This document shows, one piece after another, positions 52,803 through 61,650 of a stretch of 64,000 nt of DNA. The position numbers and the translations under genes are program-made. The stretch comes from Spirosoma fluviale. Its GTDB lineage: Bacteria; Bacteroidota; Bacteroidia; Cytophagales; Spirosomataceae. Every line of letters begins with the position of its first letter. Within the stretch, counting starts at the first letter, position 1. The stretch is from assembly GCF_900230225.1 (NCBI RefSeq), contig NZ_OCNH01000008.1:1-64000 (forward strand), read 5' to 3'. Below the pieces are notes generated by a model. The model did not search any database. It was not told the origin of the DNA and saw only the letters and a program-made list of their open reading frames with translations.

Positions 52803-53912
52803 TTATTTCTGCAAATCCACGGCTACCGTTGCACTCATACCGGGGCGGAGCTTGGCGTAAAGTGGGCTGTTTTTATCCAGCTCGATACGAACCGGCACCC
52901 GTTGTACCACTTTTACGTAGTTACCCGTGGCGTTGTCGGGAGGAAGCAGGGTGAATTTGGCACCCGTCGCACCAGCAAATGAACCCACCTGACCGACCAG
53001 TTTATCGCCTTCAAAGGCGTCAACATCAATTTCGACCTTTTGGCCAGCCAGCATTTGCTTCAATTGCGTCTCTTTAAAGTTAGCCGTAACCCAAAGGCTC
53101 GTGTTACCCACGATGGAGCACAGTGCCTGACCCGGTTGAACCAGTTGGCCAATTTGCACCGCCCGCTTCGACACCACGCCCGAAACCGGAGCCCGCACAA
53201 TGGTATAGGAGAGCTGCAGATTGGCCAGATCCAAATCCGTCTGACGTTGTTTGATAGCGGCCTGCGCTACTGAAATCTGACCTACTGTAGCCCGGCGCTG
53301 TGAACTCGTCACGCCCGTTTGCGAACCGGCAGCCGCTACCTGCGCCTGAGCCGTTTGGAGTTGAGCCTGAGCGGCTTGTACTTGTGCTTGAGCGGCATCT
53401 CGTTCGGCCTGTACGGCGTCGAACTGCTGTTGAGGAACCGTCTTTTCAGCCAGCAAGCGGCTATAGCGGTCAAAATCCTGATTGGCTTTGCGGGCGCGGG
53501 CCTGAGCCGCCGTTACGTTGGCTTGCGCCGTGGCTACCTGATTCCGGGCTGTGAGCACGCTGGCTTCTGAGCTTTGGATAGTAGCAGCCGCTACATTGAC
53601 CTGCGAGCGGGATACCCCGGCTGCCGCCATAGCACTTTGCAGCGCGGCTTCGGCCTGTGCCACCCGAATTTTATAATCGGCATCGTCTAATACGACCAAC
53701 GTATCGCCTTCTTTAACAAACTGGTTGTCCTTGAAGCGAATAGCCTTCACATACCCACCGGCTTTGGGAATCACCGGGTTCACGTCACCGTCAATCTGTG
53801 CATCGTCGGTTGTTTCGTGACGTTGCAGGTAGCGAAACTCGCTGTAGCCAAAAAAGAGAGCAATGACCAGGACAATGACGCCCCCTACGCGGAATAAAGT
53901 TTTCTTGTTCAT
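52803..53912 (-). CDS. HlyD/EmrA-type membrane-fusion protein
   Basis: A 369-residue periplasmic adaptor with one N-terminal span (VGGVIVLVIALFFGYSEFRYL). The barrel-sandwich half begins TTDDAQIDGDVNPVIPKAGGYVKAIRFKDNQFVKEGDTLVVLDDADY, as in EmrA. A long coiled coil of Ala/Gln heptads follows (residues about 75-200, with repeated AQAQ units), then NLQLSYTIVRAPVSGVVSKRAVQIGQLVQPGQALCSIV and a beta-barrel end. It bridges the EmrB-like pump and the TolC-like channel. It lies 31 nt after the tolC-like gene. Confidence 0.92.
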   Translation of the reverse strand: MNKKTLFRVGGVIVLVIALFFGYSEFRYLQRHETTDDAQIDGDVNPVIPKAGGYVKAIRFKDNQFVKEGDTLVVLDDADYKIRVAQAEAALQSAMAAAGVSRSQVNVAAATIQSSEASVLTARNQVATAQANVTAAQARARKANQDFDRYSRLLAEKTVPQQQFDAVQAERDAAQAQVQAAQAQLQTAQAQVAAAGSQTGVTSSQRRATVGQISVAQAAIKQRQTDLDLANLQLSYTIVRAPVSGVVSKRAVQIGQLVQPGQALCSIVGNTSLWVTANFKETQLKQMLAGQKVEIDVDAFEGDKLVGQVGSFAGATGAKFTLLPPDNATGNYVKVVQRVPVRIELDKNSPLYAKLRPGMSATVAVDLQK

Positions 53913-53943
53913 GATTATGTCGTTCGTCAGAACGTGAGATTAA

Positions 53944-55272
53944 TTAAAGATTATGGCCCGTAGCTTTGAGTAGACGCTGATAGGCTAGCTGCGCATCCAC
54001 AGTGGCGTTGATCACATTGAGTTGGGCCTGTAGCAGAAAGCTGTTGGCTTCCAGAAAATCCGTCGAACCAACCAGCCCGTTGCGGAAACGGGATTCTGTC
54101 AGGCGGTAGTTTTCCTGCGCCTGCCCCACAGCTGTGCGGATAACATTCTGCTGTTCCAGTGCCAACTGGTAGTTGTTATAGGCCGTTACAACCTCGCTCC
54201 GAATCTGATCGGCTTGTTGCTGACCCTGTAAATCGGCCTGATCGATAGCCGTTTTGGCCGTGTTCAGTTTACCCTTCATGTTGTACAGCGAGCCGATATT
54301 ATAACTCAGGCCCAGCCCCACATTCCAGGCACTGACAAAGGAGCCGCCTTCGGGAATAATCCGAGCGGTTGGGTTTATGTAATTATACCCTACCGACGCA
54401 CCCAGATGCGGATACATGACACTTTTGGTATTGCGCAACATTGCCTCGGCCGATTGCACACGCAGCGCATTCGCCTGAACCTCAGGACGGCTTTGTAATG
54501 CCTGCCCCAGGAAATTGCTCAGTGGCTCGGCAGTCGTCACCGGATTGGTCAGGGTTGTATCAATCGTAACTTCCTGATCTTCGGGTAAGCCAAGCAACAA
54601 GTTGAAATTGTAAAGCGCCGTTTGGCGAGCCTTCTCAACCTGCAGACGGCTCAATTGAAGATTATTCCGCTGTAACTGAATTTTCAGCACTTCGTTGGCG
54701 GTTACAACCCCTTCTTTTTGCAGATTCTGAGCCTCGCGTTCGCGCTCGTCGAACTGTTTGATATTCTGATCAATGACGCTCGTCGACCGAATCAATTTGA
54801 CAATGTTGTAATACGCGTCTGTAACGGTATAGACCAGTTCAGACCGATTTCGCTCGGCATCCAGATGACTGGCTTTTGCCAGTAAACTCGCGGAGAGTTC
54901 GGCTGATTTTTCGGCAAAACCGCCAAAAATCTCCTTGCTGATCGTAGCCCCCCCAATCATCGCATTGAAGGCGCCTGCCGGAATCGTCAGCAACGCTTTT
55001 CCATCGCTCCCTTCTCCAAATGAGACCGGACCGGTCAAACTATAGCGCGAATAAGCCAGCGATGCATTTGCCTGTGGCAGGCTCCGATCTCTGGCTTCCT
55101 GAGAGCGGGCTTCGGCCGCAAGCGTGCGCGAGTCGGCCAGTTTAATACCCTTGTTATTTTGTAAGGCCCGTTGAATAGCCTGATTCAGCGGCATTACCGA
55201 TGGCGTCGACTGGGCGTTAATACCACCCAGCGTCAGTAACCAAAGGCCAGCCCCTATTACGTACTTTTTCAT
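53944..55272 (-). CDS. TolC-family outer-membrane efflux protein
   Basis: A 442-residue exported protein (signal KKYVIGAGLWLLTLGGINAQ). It has two repeats of the outer-membrane efflux (OEP) family, each with long Gln/Ala/Asn-rich helices (LNQAIQRALQNNKGIKLADSRTLAAEARSQEARDRSLPQANASLAYSRYS; LQSRPEVQANALRVQSAEAMLRNTKSVMYPHLGASVGYNYI) and a C-terminal RFRNGLVGSTDFLEANSFLLQAQLNVINATVDAQLAYQRLLKATG. It forms the trimeric exit duct for the adaptor and pump encoded downstream. It starts 1 nt after the marR-type gene, so the two are coupled. Confidence 0.92.
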   Translation of the reverse strand: MKKYVIGAGLWLLTLGGINAQSTPSVMPLNQAIQRALQNNKGIKLADSRTLAAEARSQEARDRSLPQANASLAYSRYSLTGPVSFGEGSDGKALLTIPAGAFNAMIGGATISKEIFGGFAEKSAELSASLLAKASHLDAERNRSELVYTVTDAYYNIVKLIRSTSVIDQNIKQFDEREREAQNLQKEGVVTANEVLKIQLQRNNLQLSRLQVEKARQTALYNFNLLLGLPEDQEVTIDTTLTNPVTTAEPLSNFLGQALQSRPEVQANALRVQSAEAMLRNTKSVMYPHLGASVGYNYINPTARIIPEGGSFVSAWNVGLGLSYNIGSLYNMKGKLNTAKTAIDQADLQGQQQADQIRSEVVTAYNNYQLALEQQNVIRTAVGQAQENYRLTESRFRNGLVGSTDFLEANSFLLQAQLNVINATVDAQLAYQRLLKATGHNL

Positions 55273-55273
55273 T

Positions 55274-55699
55274 TTACCGATTTCTAATTTTTTCCAGGAG
55301 TGTATTCATAACGCGTACTTCCTCGTCAGTTAAATGGCTGACGATGGATTCAAAATTCTTGAACTCAACCGCCACGGTTTCCACGAAGCGAAAGGATTCT
55401 TCAGTAAGCCTCAGGTTGACTTTCCGACGATTAGTTGGGTCTATTTCACGAACGATCAGATTCTTGGCTACCAGCCGGTCGGTGAGCCGGGTCATATCGG
55501 AGTTTATATCCGTCATTTTTTCCTTTAACTCACCCGCTGTCAAACTATCAGGATAAACCTCCGAAAGACGGCGTAAGGTGATGTACTGTTGAACCGACAA
55601 ATCGAAGGGTGCCAGCTTTTGTCCAAAATAGTTAAAGATGTACCCATCTGTCTGATGCAGATTTTTGATTAGTCGGTGGTATTCATTGACAACTTGCAT
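55274..55699 (-). CDS. MarR-family transcriptional regulator
   Basis: A 141-residue winged-helix regulator. The pattern FDLSVQQYITLRRLSEVYPDSLTAGELKEKMTDINSDMTRLTDRLVAKNLIVREIDPTNRRKVNLRLTEES shows the recognition helix (DINSDMTRLTDRL) and the wing with DPTNRRKVNL, the MarR hallmark (D.RD.R form altered). It is the first gene of the efflux operon. Two palindromes centred on GTTTAAAC overlap its promoter, so it very likely represses itself and the pump genes until a ligand binds. Confidence 0.92.
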   Translation of the reverse strand: MQVVNEYHRLIKNLHQTDGYIFNYFGQKLAPFDLSVQQYITLRRLSEVYPDSLTAGELKEKMTDINSDMTRLTDRLVAKNLIVREIDPTNRRKVNLRLTEESFRFVETVAVEFKNFESIVSHLTDEEVRVMNTLLEKIRNR

Positions 55700-55721
55700 T
55701 TTCGTATCGGGTAGGGCGTGT

Positions 55722-55766
55722 CAAAGGTATAACCAATATTTGTTTAAACAAATTTCGTTTAAACGA
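55722..55766 (-). promoter_or_regulatory. marR-efflux promoter with two overlapping operator palindromes
   Basis: On the minus strand TTTG (55752-55749) and TACCTTTG (55729-55722) are 19 nt apart, an exact match to both Bacteroidota promoter elements. A perfect 16-bp palindrome ATTTGTTTAAACAAAT (55738-55753) covers the -33 box, and a perfect 12-bp palindrome TCGTTTAAACGA (55755-55766) lies just upstream, centres 15 bp apart. This is what an autoregulated MarR operator looks like. The expected transcription start is near 55715, about 16 nt before the ATG. Confidence 0.85.
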
Positions 55767-55977
55767 CTGAGATTAAGCATAAATAGCTGGTATAAACGGG
55801 TATTTGGTTCGTTTACTTCCCTAAGTACAACAAAATCAATTTATAGGAATAATACAATTTCGATTTCATATACACTTATTCCCCAATTGCATATTTCAGC
55901 CAGTATTAGCAGCAGTATTTTTAATCAATTTTTAACAATGAAGCTTTTTAAACCTTAATAAATAGCTGGCAAAAAGT

Positions 55978-56103
55978 GTTTTTTGTCATGGCACCGGCCA
56001 CCCGGCCCGAGGCAAGAGGGATCTTCGATAGTTGGATTGTTTTTTATTCCTACCGAAGATCCCTCGTGCCTCGGGCCGGGTGGCCGGTGCCATGACAAAA
56101 AAC
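55978..56103. repeat. 50-bp inverted repeat with 26-nt loop
   Basis: The arm 55978-56027 is the reverse complement of 56054-56103 with a single mismatch. The arms begin and end with GTTTTTTGTCATGGCACC and its complement and are GC-rich in the middle. It lies between the promoter side of the marR-type gene and the terminator of the susCD operon. The loop has the same length, 26 nt, as that of the repeat at 52686, though the sequences differ. T-runs at the outer ends could let it act as a bidirectional terminator, but it is far larger than one. Confidence 0.9.
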
Positions 56104-56202
56104 TCTAATTCATCTTGAAAATAAAAGCTTAAACAGATTCGATAGTTGATCAATGGGTTTTGACAGTATACTACGGATACTTTTGTCTGAAGAAATCACT
56201 AA

Positions 56203-56241
56203 AAAAAAGACTCGTCCGTTAGCTATAGACGAGTCTTTTTT
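56203..56241 (-). terminator. Rho-independent terminator of the sigma-fecR-susCD operon
   Basis: AAAAAAGACTCGTC (56203-56216) and GACGAGTCTTTTTT (56228-56241) form a 14-bp stem with an 11-nt loop and T-rich end on the minus strand. It starts 25 nt after the susD-type stop codon. Confidence 0.88.
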
Positions 56242-56265
56242 ACTTGTATAGATACAGCAAATAAA

Positions 56266-58017
56266 TCAGTATCCCTGGTTTTGAGTCAGCGTGGGGGTTC
56301 CGTCGGGGCGTTTGGTGGCGTCGATCTGACGTTGGGGCACCGGAAACACGACGTTTTGATCCTTAAAGGTAGCCCCGCGCAGGTTCGAGCGTTTGGTAAC
56401 TTCGTAGGCTAAGTACTTGTTGAGTACCTCTTTTGCTACACCCCAGCGCACCAGGTCGAAGAACCGCTGCCCTTCCATACCCAGTTCCAGACGGCGTTCA
56501 AACCGCATCGCTTTCAGGGCGGATTCCCGGTCAGTCCAGGGGGTTTTGTACTCCGAGATCACGTAGTTGGCAGCAGGGTTGCCGTCGGTGCCTTTTACAA
56601 AACCGTCGGGATTAGCTACCCGCCGACGTACCTGATTCACGTACTCACGCCCCTTCTCCAGATTGTTCAGCTCGATCTCGGTCTCGGCGGCCATCAGCAG
56701 CACTTCGGCAAACCGCAGAATCCGGAAGTTATTGGCCGAGGTACGACGGTCGGGATCAACCAGACCGGCCATTTCGTCGGTTTTATAGTACACGTTCTTC
56801 TTGGGCGAAAACGTCCCGGCATAGGTCTGGTCACGTACCCACGTCTTGCCCGGATGCAGCCCCCAGTCCAGATACGGGATTCCCCGCCGACCCACCGACC
56901 AGTCTAAACGGGGGTCGAGGTTGCCCGCGTCGGGCGTGAAGGGCTGGCTGCTTTCGAGTCCCTGATCATTTTTCACCTCAAACTGATTGTAGGTATCGGG
57001 CAGCGGCAGCCCATTAGCGTCCGTGCGGTGGGCGTTGACGAAATCCTGAGAAGGCTGGAAATAGCCGCAGCAACCGGCGGGTTGCGAACTCAGTCCGCCG
57101 TGCGGAAAGTTAAGGTTCTCGCCAAGCCCCCCGTTGAAGCCTTTGCTGTTGTCATTGGCCGAATAGTTGGCATCCAGCACCACCTCGGTATCGGTGGCGC
57201 TGCCCTGCGTACCGATGCGGAAATTGTCGTGATACCGGGCGAACAGCGCGTATTTCAAGCCTTTAGTGGTTTTTCCCGTGGTTATGATGGCGTCAAGCAG
57301 AGGTTTGGCCTCGGTCCATTTCTTCTGGAATACATACACTTTAGCCAGCAACACCCCGGCCGCCCACTTGTTAATCCGGCCCGTTTCGGTAAATGTTTCG
57401 GGCAGATTGGCATAGGCGTATTGCAGATCGGCTTCCATCTCTTTCCAGAGCACCCGCTCGTTGGGCTGGCGGTAGTCGGTGGTGGTTTCGTCGATCCAGG
57501 GCAGGCGACCGAAAACGATAGTGCCGTGGAAATAGTACAGAGCCCGTAAAGCCTTCGCCTGGCCAGTCAGGTTTTTCACCTCCAGTTCGCTCAACCCACT
57601 CACCAGCGGACTAAGCCGGAGCACGTCGTTGCAGCGGGCAATGCCGTCGTAACAAAACCGCCAGCGGTCGTCGAGTTTGGTACTGGCTGGGGTCACTTCA
57701 TAGCGTTCAATGTCGGAGCGACTGCCGCCCACGTCGGCTCCTTTCTGGGCGTCGTCGGAGGTGATGCCGCCGAAGACCCAGTTCGAGAATGAGTTTACAT
57801 CGGCACCCGCGCTGGAGCCGTTTCCGTACATGGCTCCGTTCAGTCCGGCATAAGCTCCGGTGAGAATACCATTAACTCCGGCGCGGGTTTTCAGGGCCTC
57901 TTCGCTAAACACACCGATGGGCTGTCGGTTCAGGAAATCGTCTTTGCAGGCGTGGCTGCCCAGTAGCAGCACCGACAGTGTTAACAGTTTGGCAACTCGA
58001 TTTATAACTTGGTTCAT
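56266..58017 (-). CDS. SusD/RagB-family nutrient-binding lipoprotein
   Basis: A 583-residue outer-membrane lipoprotein with signal AKLLTLSVLLLGSHAC (lipobox Cys). Residues about 25-200 hold the SusD-like N-terminal region (DDFLNRQPIGVFSEEALKTRAGVNGILTGAYAGLNG; ALRALYYFHGTIVFGRLPWIDE), and the C-terminal part has NNFRILRFAEVLLMAAETEIELNNLEKGREYVNQVRRR and DRESALKAMRFERRLELGMEGQRFFDLVRWG, the diagnostic RagB end. It binds the substrate at the cell surface and acts as a lid on the SusC-type transporter encoded 13 nt upstream. No glycosidase follows, so the substrate stays open. Confidence 0.95.
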   Translation of the reverse strand: MNQVINRVAKLLTLSVLLLGSHACKDDFLNRQPIGVFSEEALKTRAGVNGILTGAYAGLNGAMYGNGSSAGADVNSFSNWVFGGITSDDAQKGADVGGSRSDIERYEVTPASTKLDDRWRFCYDGIARCNDVLRLSPLVSGLSELEVKNLTGQAKALRALYYFHGTIVFGRLPWIDETTTDYRQPNERVLWKEMEADLQYAYANLPETFTETGRINKWAAGVLLAKVYVFQKKWTEAKPLLDAIITTGKTTKGLKYALFARYHDNFRIGTQGSATDTEVVLDANYSANDNSKGFNGGLGENLNFPHGGLSSQPAGCCGYFQPSQDFVNAHRTDANGLPLPDTYNQFEVKNDQGLESSQPFTPDAGNLDPRLDWSVGRRGIPYLDWGLHPGKTWVRDQTYAGTFSPKKNVYYKTDEMAGLVDPDRRTSANNFRILRFAEVLLMAAETEIELNNLEKGREYVNQVRRRVANPDGFVKGTDGNPAANYVISEYKTPWTDRESALKAMRFERRLELGMEGQRFFDLVRWGVAKEVLNKYLAYEVTKRSNLRGATFKDQNVVFPVPQRQIDATKRPDGTPTLTQNQGY

Positions 58018-58030
58018 GACGATAAGTTGC

Positions 58031-61000
58031 TTAAAAGGTGAGGTTCAGACCGCCCAGCACTTGCAGCGGATTGGGTACGCGGCCGTGATCGACACCCAGG
58101 CCAATATCGCCCCGGCCCACGTCGAGCAGGTCAGGATCAGGCCCGGTGTACTTGGTAATGGTAAACAGATTCTGCGCCTGCACATACACCCGGCAGCGAC
58201 TGATGTGCAATGACTTAATCAACGATTCGGGCAGAGTGTAACCCAACTGCGCCGTTTTTGCCCGGAAATACGACCCCGACTCCACGTAGTAGCTGTTGGG
58301 TACGCTGCTGGTGATGTTGTCGTTTACATCAAGCTTGGGCAGACTGGCGTTGGTGTTTTCAGGTGTCCAGCTATCATAGAGCATCTTACGCGACCGGTTG
58401 CCCGCGAATGCCCCGTTCATATCGGTCCACCATTTGGTATTGTTATAGATCTGGTTACCGTAGTTCCAGAAGAAGAATAGGTTCAAGTCGAAATTGCGGT
58501 ACGAGGCATCGAGGTTATACCCCATCTGAAATTTTGGGTGCGGACTCCCGATAAACGCCCGGTCGTTGGCGTTGATGATGCCGTTGCCGTCGATGTCTTT
58601 GTAGCGCCACCGCCCCACCGACTGCCGGGCCGTAGCCTCGGTCGTTTTGTTTACACCGGCCTGCGTGGGTGCTGCCTGCACCTCGGCAACCGTATTAAAG
58701 AAGCCGTCGATCACGTACCCATAAAACTGCCCGATGGCCTCGCCTGACAGCGTGCGCGACACCTGCCCGTAACGAACGGTGTTGGTAAAGAAATCGACCC
58801 CAGGACTTACCACCCGGTTGCGGTAGGCCGAGAAATTCCCTGATACGCCATACTGAAGTTTGCCCGCCCGGCCCCGATAGGTCAGCATCAGGTCGACGCC
58901 GTTGTTTTCGGTGTTACCGATGTTGATGAAAGGTGCGCTAAAATCACCCTCTGTACCGGGGCGCGGAATCTGCACCAGCAGGTCCGACGTTTTCTTTTGA
59001 TACACATCGACGTTGAGCACCAGCGCACTCCGAAACAGGGCCAGGTCGAGGCCGAGGTTGAGCGTGGCCGTTGATTCCCACTTGGAGCCGGAGTTACCTT
59101 TACGGTCGAGGTCATAGCCGGGCTGGGTGGTGGTGTTGCCGCTGGTGAGGTCATAAAACGAACGCTGCGGGTCCGAGCGATAGAACGTAAACTGGTTATT
59201 GGCATCGATCTGATCATTACCCACCACTCCGTAGCCCGCCCTGACTTTCAGGTCGGTAAGGAAGGAGAGCGAGCGCATGAATGGCTCCTGCGACAGCCGC
59301 CAGCCTACGCTCACCGACGGAAAATTACCGTAGCGCACGTCACGGGCAAACTTACTCGACCCGTCGCGACGCAGGGTAGCGTTGAGCAGGTATTTGTCGT
59401 CGTAAGCGTAGTCGACGCGTCCGAATATGGAGTAAAGCGACTCGACACTGATCTGGGAACTGTTGGACTGCCCCACGGTGTTGCCCCGGTCAAGTACCCG
59501 GAACGATTCGTCGGTGAAGGGGTAGTAGCCGACCCGGTCGCCCGATAATTGCTCAAATTTGTAATCGACGGCCTCGATGCCCGCCAACCCTTTCAGGCTG
59601 TGCCGTCCCATGGTTTTGTCGTAGCTAAGCGTGTTGGTGAACGTCCAGCGGTACTGGTAATTGCTGCGCAGGGCCAGACTGGTGTTGAAGCCGCCTTCCG
59701 AGTGTTCGGGGTTGATATCAGTGAACACGTTTCGGTAGCTGTTATTGTAGTCGATACCAAAATTGGTCCGAAAACGAAGGCCTTTCAGCACATCAACCTC
59801 GGCATACACGCTGCCCAGCAACCGGATATCGTTCTCGGCATTGTTGCGGTTGCGATACAATATTGCCACGGGGTTTTGCCCATTGCCCGTTCCCGGCGCT
59901 TTTGATCCGGCAAAATTGCCCGCAATGTCGTAAACCGGCACAATGGGCTGCATCCGGTAAGCCATCGACCAGGGAGCGGCTTCGTCGTTGTCGGTGCTGC
60001 CATTGCGTTTGCGAAACGAGCCGAACAGAGTCTCACCAAACCGGATGCGGCTGCCTAGTTTAAATTCCGAGTTTGCCCGCAGGCTGTACCGGTCAAACCG
60101 GGTATACTTCTGCAAACCGGCTTCGCTGTAGTAACCTAAACTCAGGCTATAGACCGATTTATCTGTGCCACCCGATGCGCTCAGGTTATGGCTTTGCACC
60201 GGGGCAGCCTGCGTCATCTCGCGAAACCAGTCGGTACCTGCTTTGTTGGCCCGCGCAATCTGGTAGAAACCGCTCTGGGTATAATTGTAGCGCGATGGAT
60301 CAACAGCGGCATTGCCTTCAAACAGCCCCCCTGCGCTACCCGCCAGCACGTAATCAGGAATAACGGGCGACGTACCCCGGCCAAATTGAGTGGACGAGGG
60401 CGTAAGGCCCGCGCCTTGTTGCTGCTTCCAGATCAGGTCGCCCAGTTCGGGCGTGTTGAGCAGGTCTGGGTAGCGCGTAACCTGCGCTACGCCGTAAAAG
60501 CCGTCGTAACTGATGCGCGTGGTGTTGGCCTTACCCCGTTTAGTGGTGATGATAATAACGCCACCCGCACCCCGCGCCCCGTAAATAGCCGCCGACGAGG
60601 CATCTTTCAGGATAGTCATGCTTTCGATATCGTTGGGGTTCAGCGAGTTGGTGCTGCCGGTCTGCACTCCGTCGATGATAATGAGCGGGTTGTTGCTGCC
60701 AAACGAGCTAATGCCCCGAATGCGGATAAACCCCTCGCCACCGGGTTGGTTAGAGCCGGAAGCCACTACCCCGGCCACTCGCCCCTGAAGCATATTGCTC
60801 ACATCGGCAGCGGGTTTGGTCAGCACCTGCTGAATATCGACGGTTGCTACCGAGCCGGTGAGGTCGGCCTTCTTCTGGGTGCCATAGCCCACCACAATCA
60901 CTTCACTCAGGGCTTTTACATCGGCCTTCAGCGAAACCGTCAGACTGGTACGGTCGCCTACAGCAACTTCCTGAGGTTCGTAGCCAACGAAACTGAACAC

Positions 61001-61627
61001 GAGTACGGCGGCTTTATCGGCCACCGCCAGTGAGAACGTACCCCTGGCATCGGTCACGGTGCCGCGCTGCGTACCTTTGATAGCCACCGTTACGCCAGGC
61101 AGGCCCTGCCCGGTTTCGTCGCTAACGGTGCCAGTGATGGTCTGATCAGCCACTTTATCCGTTTGGGTTACCGGTGGGAACATACCCAGGCGGGTCAGCA
61201 TGGGTTGGGGCTGAGCGGGTTCCGGGCTGAGGGGAACGTCGGCAGGCAATACCTGTGACACGTCTTTTTTGCGCGACCGGGTTTCGGCCAGAATCAGGTA
61301 CGTACCCATTTTTACCCGCCGAAAGCGCAGGTTCGTGGCCTGTAGCACCCGGTTTAGATTGCGCTCAACTGGCTGGCTGAAATCCAGATCCAGCGGCCCT
61401 ACGGTGAGCTGATCCACCAGCCCGCCTTCAAACAAAATATCCACCCGGTAATGTTCTTTCAGCGACTGTAGTACATCGCGCAACCGACGGGCCTCGCCGG
61501 GTGCCGACACCGTTCGGGCGGGTAGCTGCCGCCCCGACGCGTAGGTTTGGGCCGGGCTGGGTGGGGCAATGGCCGTGAGCAACAGTAACAGCAGTGCCAC
61601 CCTTACATTGGGTAAGGTTTTATTCAT
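58031..61627 (-). CDS. SusC/RagA TonB-linked transporter with STN signalling domain
   Basis: A 1198-residue outer-membrane protein (signal NVRVALLLLLLTAIAPPSPAQ). Residues about 45-113 are a secretin/TonB short N-terminal (STN) domain (RLRDVLQSLKEHYRVDILFEGG). A carboxypeptidase-regulatory-like domain follows at about 165-245 (ITGTVSDETGQGLPGVTVAIKGTQRGT), then VIVVGYGTQKKADLTGSVATV and the plug (LIIIDGVQTGSTNSLNPNDIESMTILKDASSAAIYGARGAGGVIIITTKRG). The remainder is a 22-stranded barrel. The STN domain passes a substrate signal to the FecR protein encoded upstream, which frees the ECF sigma factor. It works with the SusD protein and TonB-ExbBD. Confidence 0.95.
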   Translation of the reverse strand: MNKTLPNVRVALLLLLLTAIAPPSPAQTYASGRQLPARTVSAPGEARRLRDVLQSLKEHYRVDILFEGGLVDQLTVGPLDLDFSQPVERNLNRVLQATNLRFRRVKMGTYLILAETRSRKKDVSQVLPADVPLSPEPAQPQPMLTRLGMFPPVTQTDKVADQTITGTVSDETGQGLPGVTVAIKGTQRGTVTDARGTFSLAVADKAAVLVFSFVGYEPQEVAVGDRTSLTVSLKADVKALSEVIVVGYGTQKKADLTGSVATVDIQQVLTKPAADVSNMLQGRVAGVVASGSNQPGGEGFIRIRGISSFGSNNPLIIIDGVQTGSTNSLNPNDIESMTILKDASSAAIYGARGAGGVIIITTKRGKANTTRISYDGFYGVAQVTRYPDLLNTPELGDLIWKQQQGAGLTPSSTQFGRGTSPVIPDYVLAGSAGGLFEGNAAVDPSRYNYTQSGFYQIARANKAGTDWFREMTQAAPVQSHNLSASGGTDKSVYSLSLGYYSEAGLQKYTRFDRYSLRANSEFKLGSRIRFGETLFGSFRKRNGSTDNDEAAPWSMAYRMQPIVPVYDIAGNFAGSKAPGTGNGQNPVAILYRNRNNAENDIRLLGSVYAEVDVLKGLRFRTNFGIDYNNSYRNVFTDINPEHSEGGFNTSLALRSNYQYRWTFTNTLSYDKTMGRHSLKGLAGIEAVDYKFEQLSGDRVGYYPFTDESFRVLDRGNTVGQSNSSQISVESLYSIFGRVDYAYDDKYLLNATLRRDGSSKFARDVRYGNFPSVSVGWRLSQEPFMRSLSFLTDLKVRAGYGVVGNDQIDANNQFTFYRSDPQRSFYDLTSGNTTTQPGYDLDRKGNSGSKWESTATLNLGLDLALFRSALVLNVDVYQKKTSDLLVQIPRPGTEGDFSAPFINIGNTENNGVDLMLTYRGRAGKLQYGVSGNFSAYRNRVVSPGVDFFTNTVRYGQVSRTLSGEAIGQFYGYVIDGFFNTVAEVQAAPTQAGVNKTTEATARQSVGRWRYKDIDGNGIINANDRAFIGSPHPKFQMGYNLDASYRNFDLNLFFFWNYGNQIYNNTKWWTDMNGAFAGNRSRKMLYDSWTPENTNASLPKLDVNDNITSSVPNSYYVESGSYFRAKTAQLGYTLPESLIKSLHISRCRVYVQAQNLFTITKYTGPDPDLLDVGRGDIGLGVDHGRVPNPLQVLGGLNLTF

Positions 61628-61650
61628 ATTCCTATTGGTTTAAGGGTTAA

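Noticed and set aside
53330..53680. Repeated short units in the adaptor gene that might be taken for a tandem DNA repeat
   Set aside because: They encode the Ala/Gln heptads of the HlyD coiled coil and vary at the DNA level.
60188..61033. A 281-codon plus-strand frame inside susC
   Set aside because: Antisense shadow of the strongly conserved plug and regulatory domains of the SusC-type gene; no family pattern of its own.
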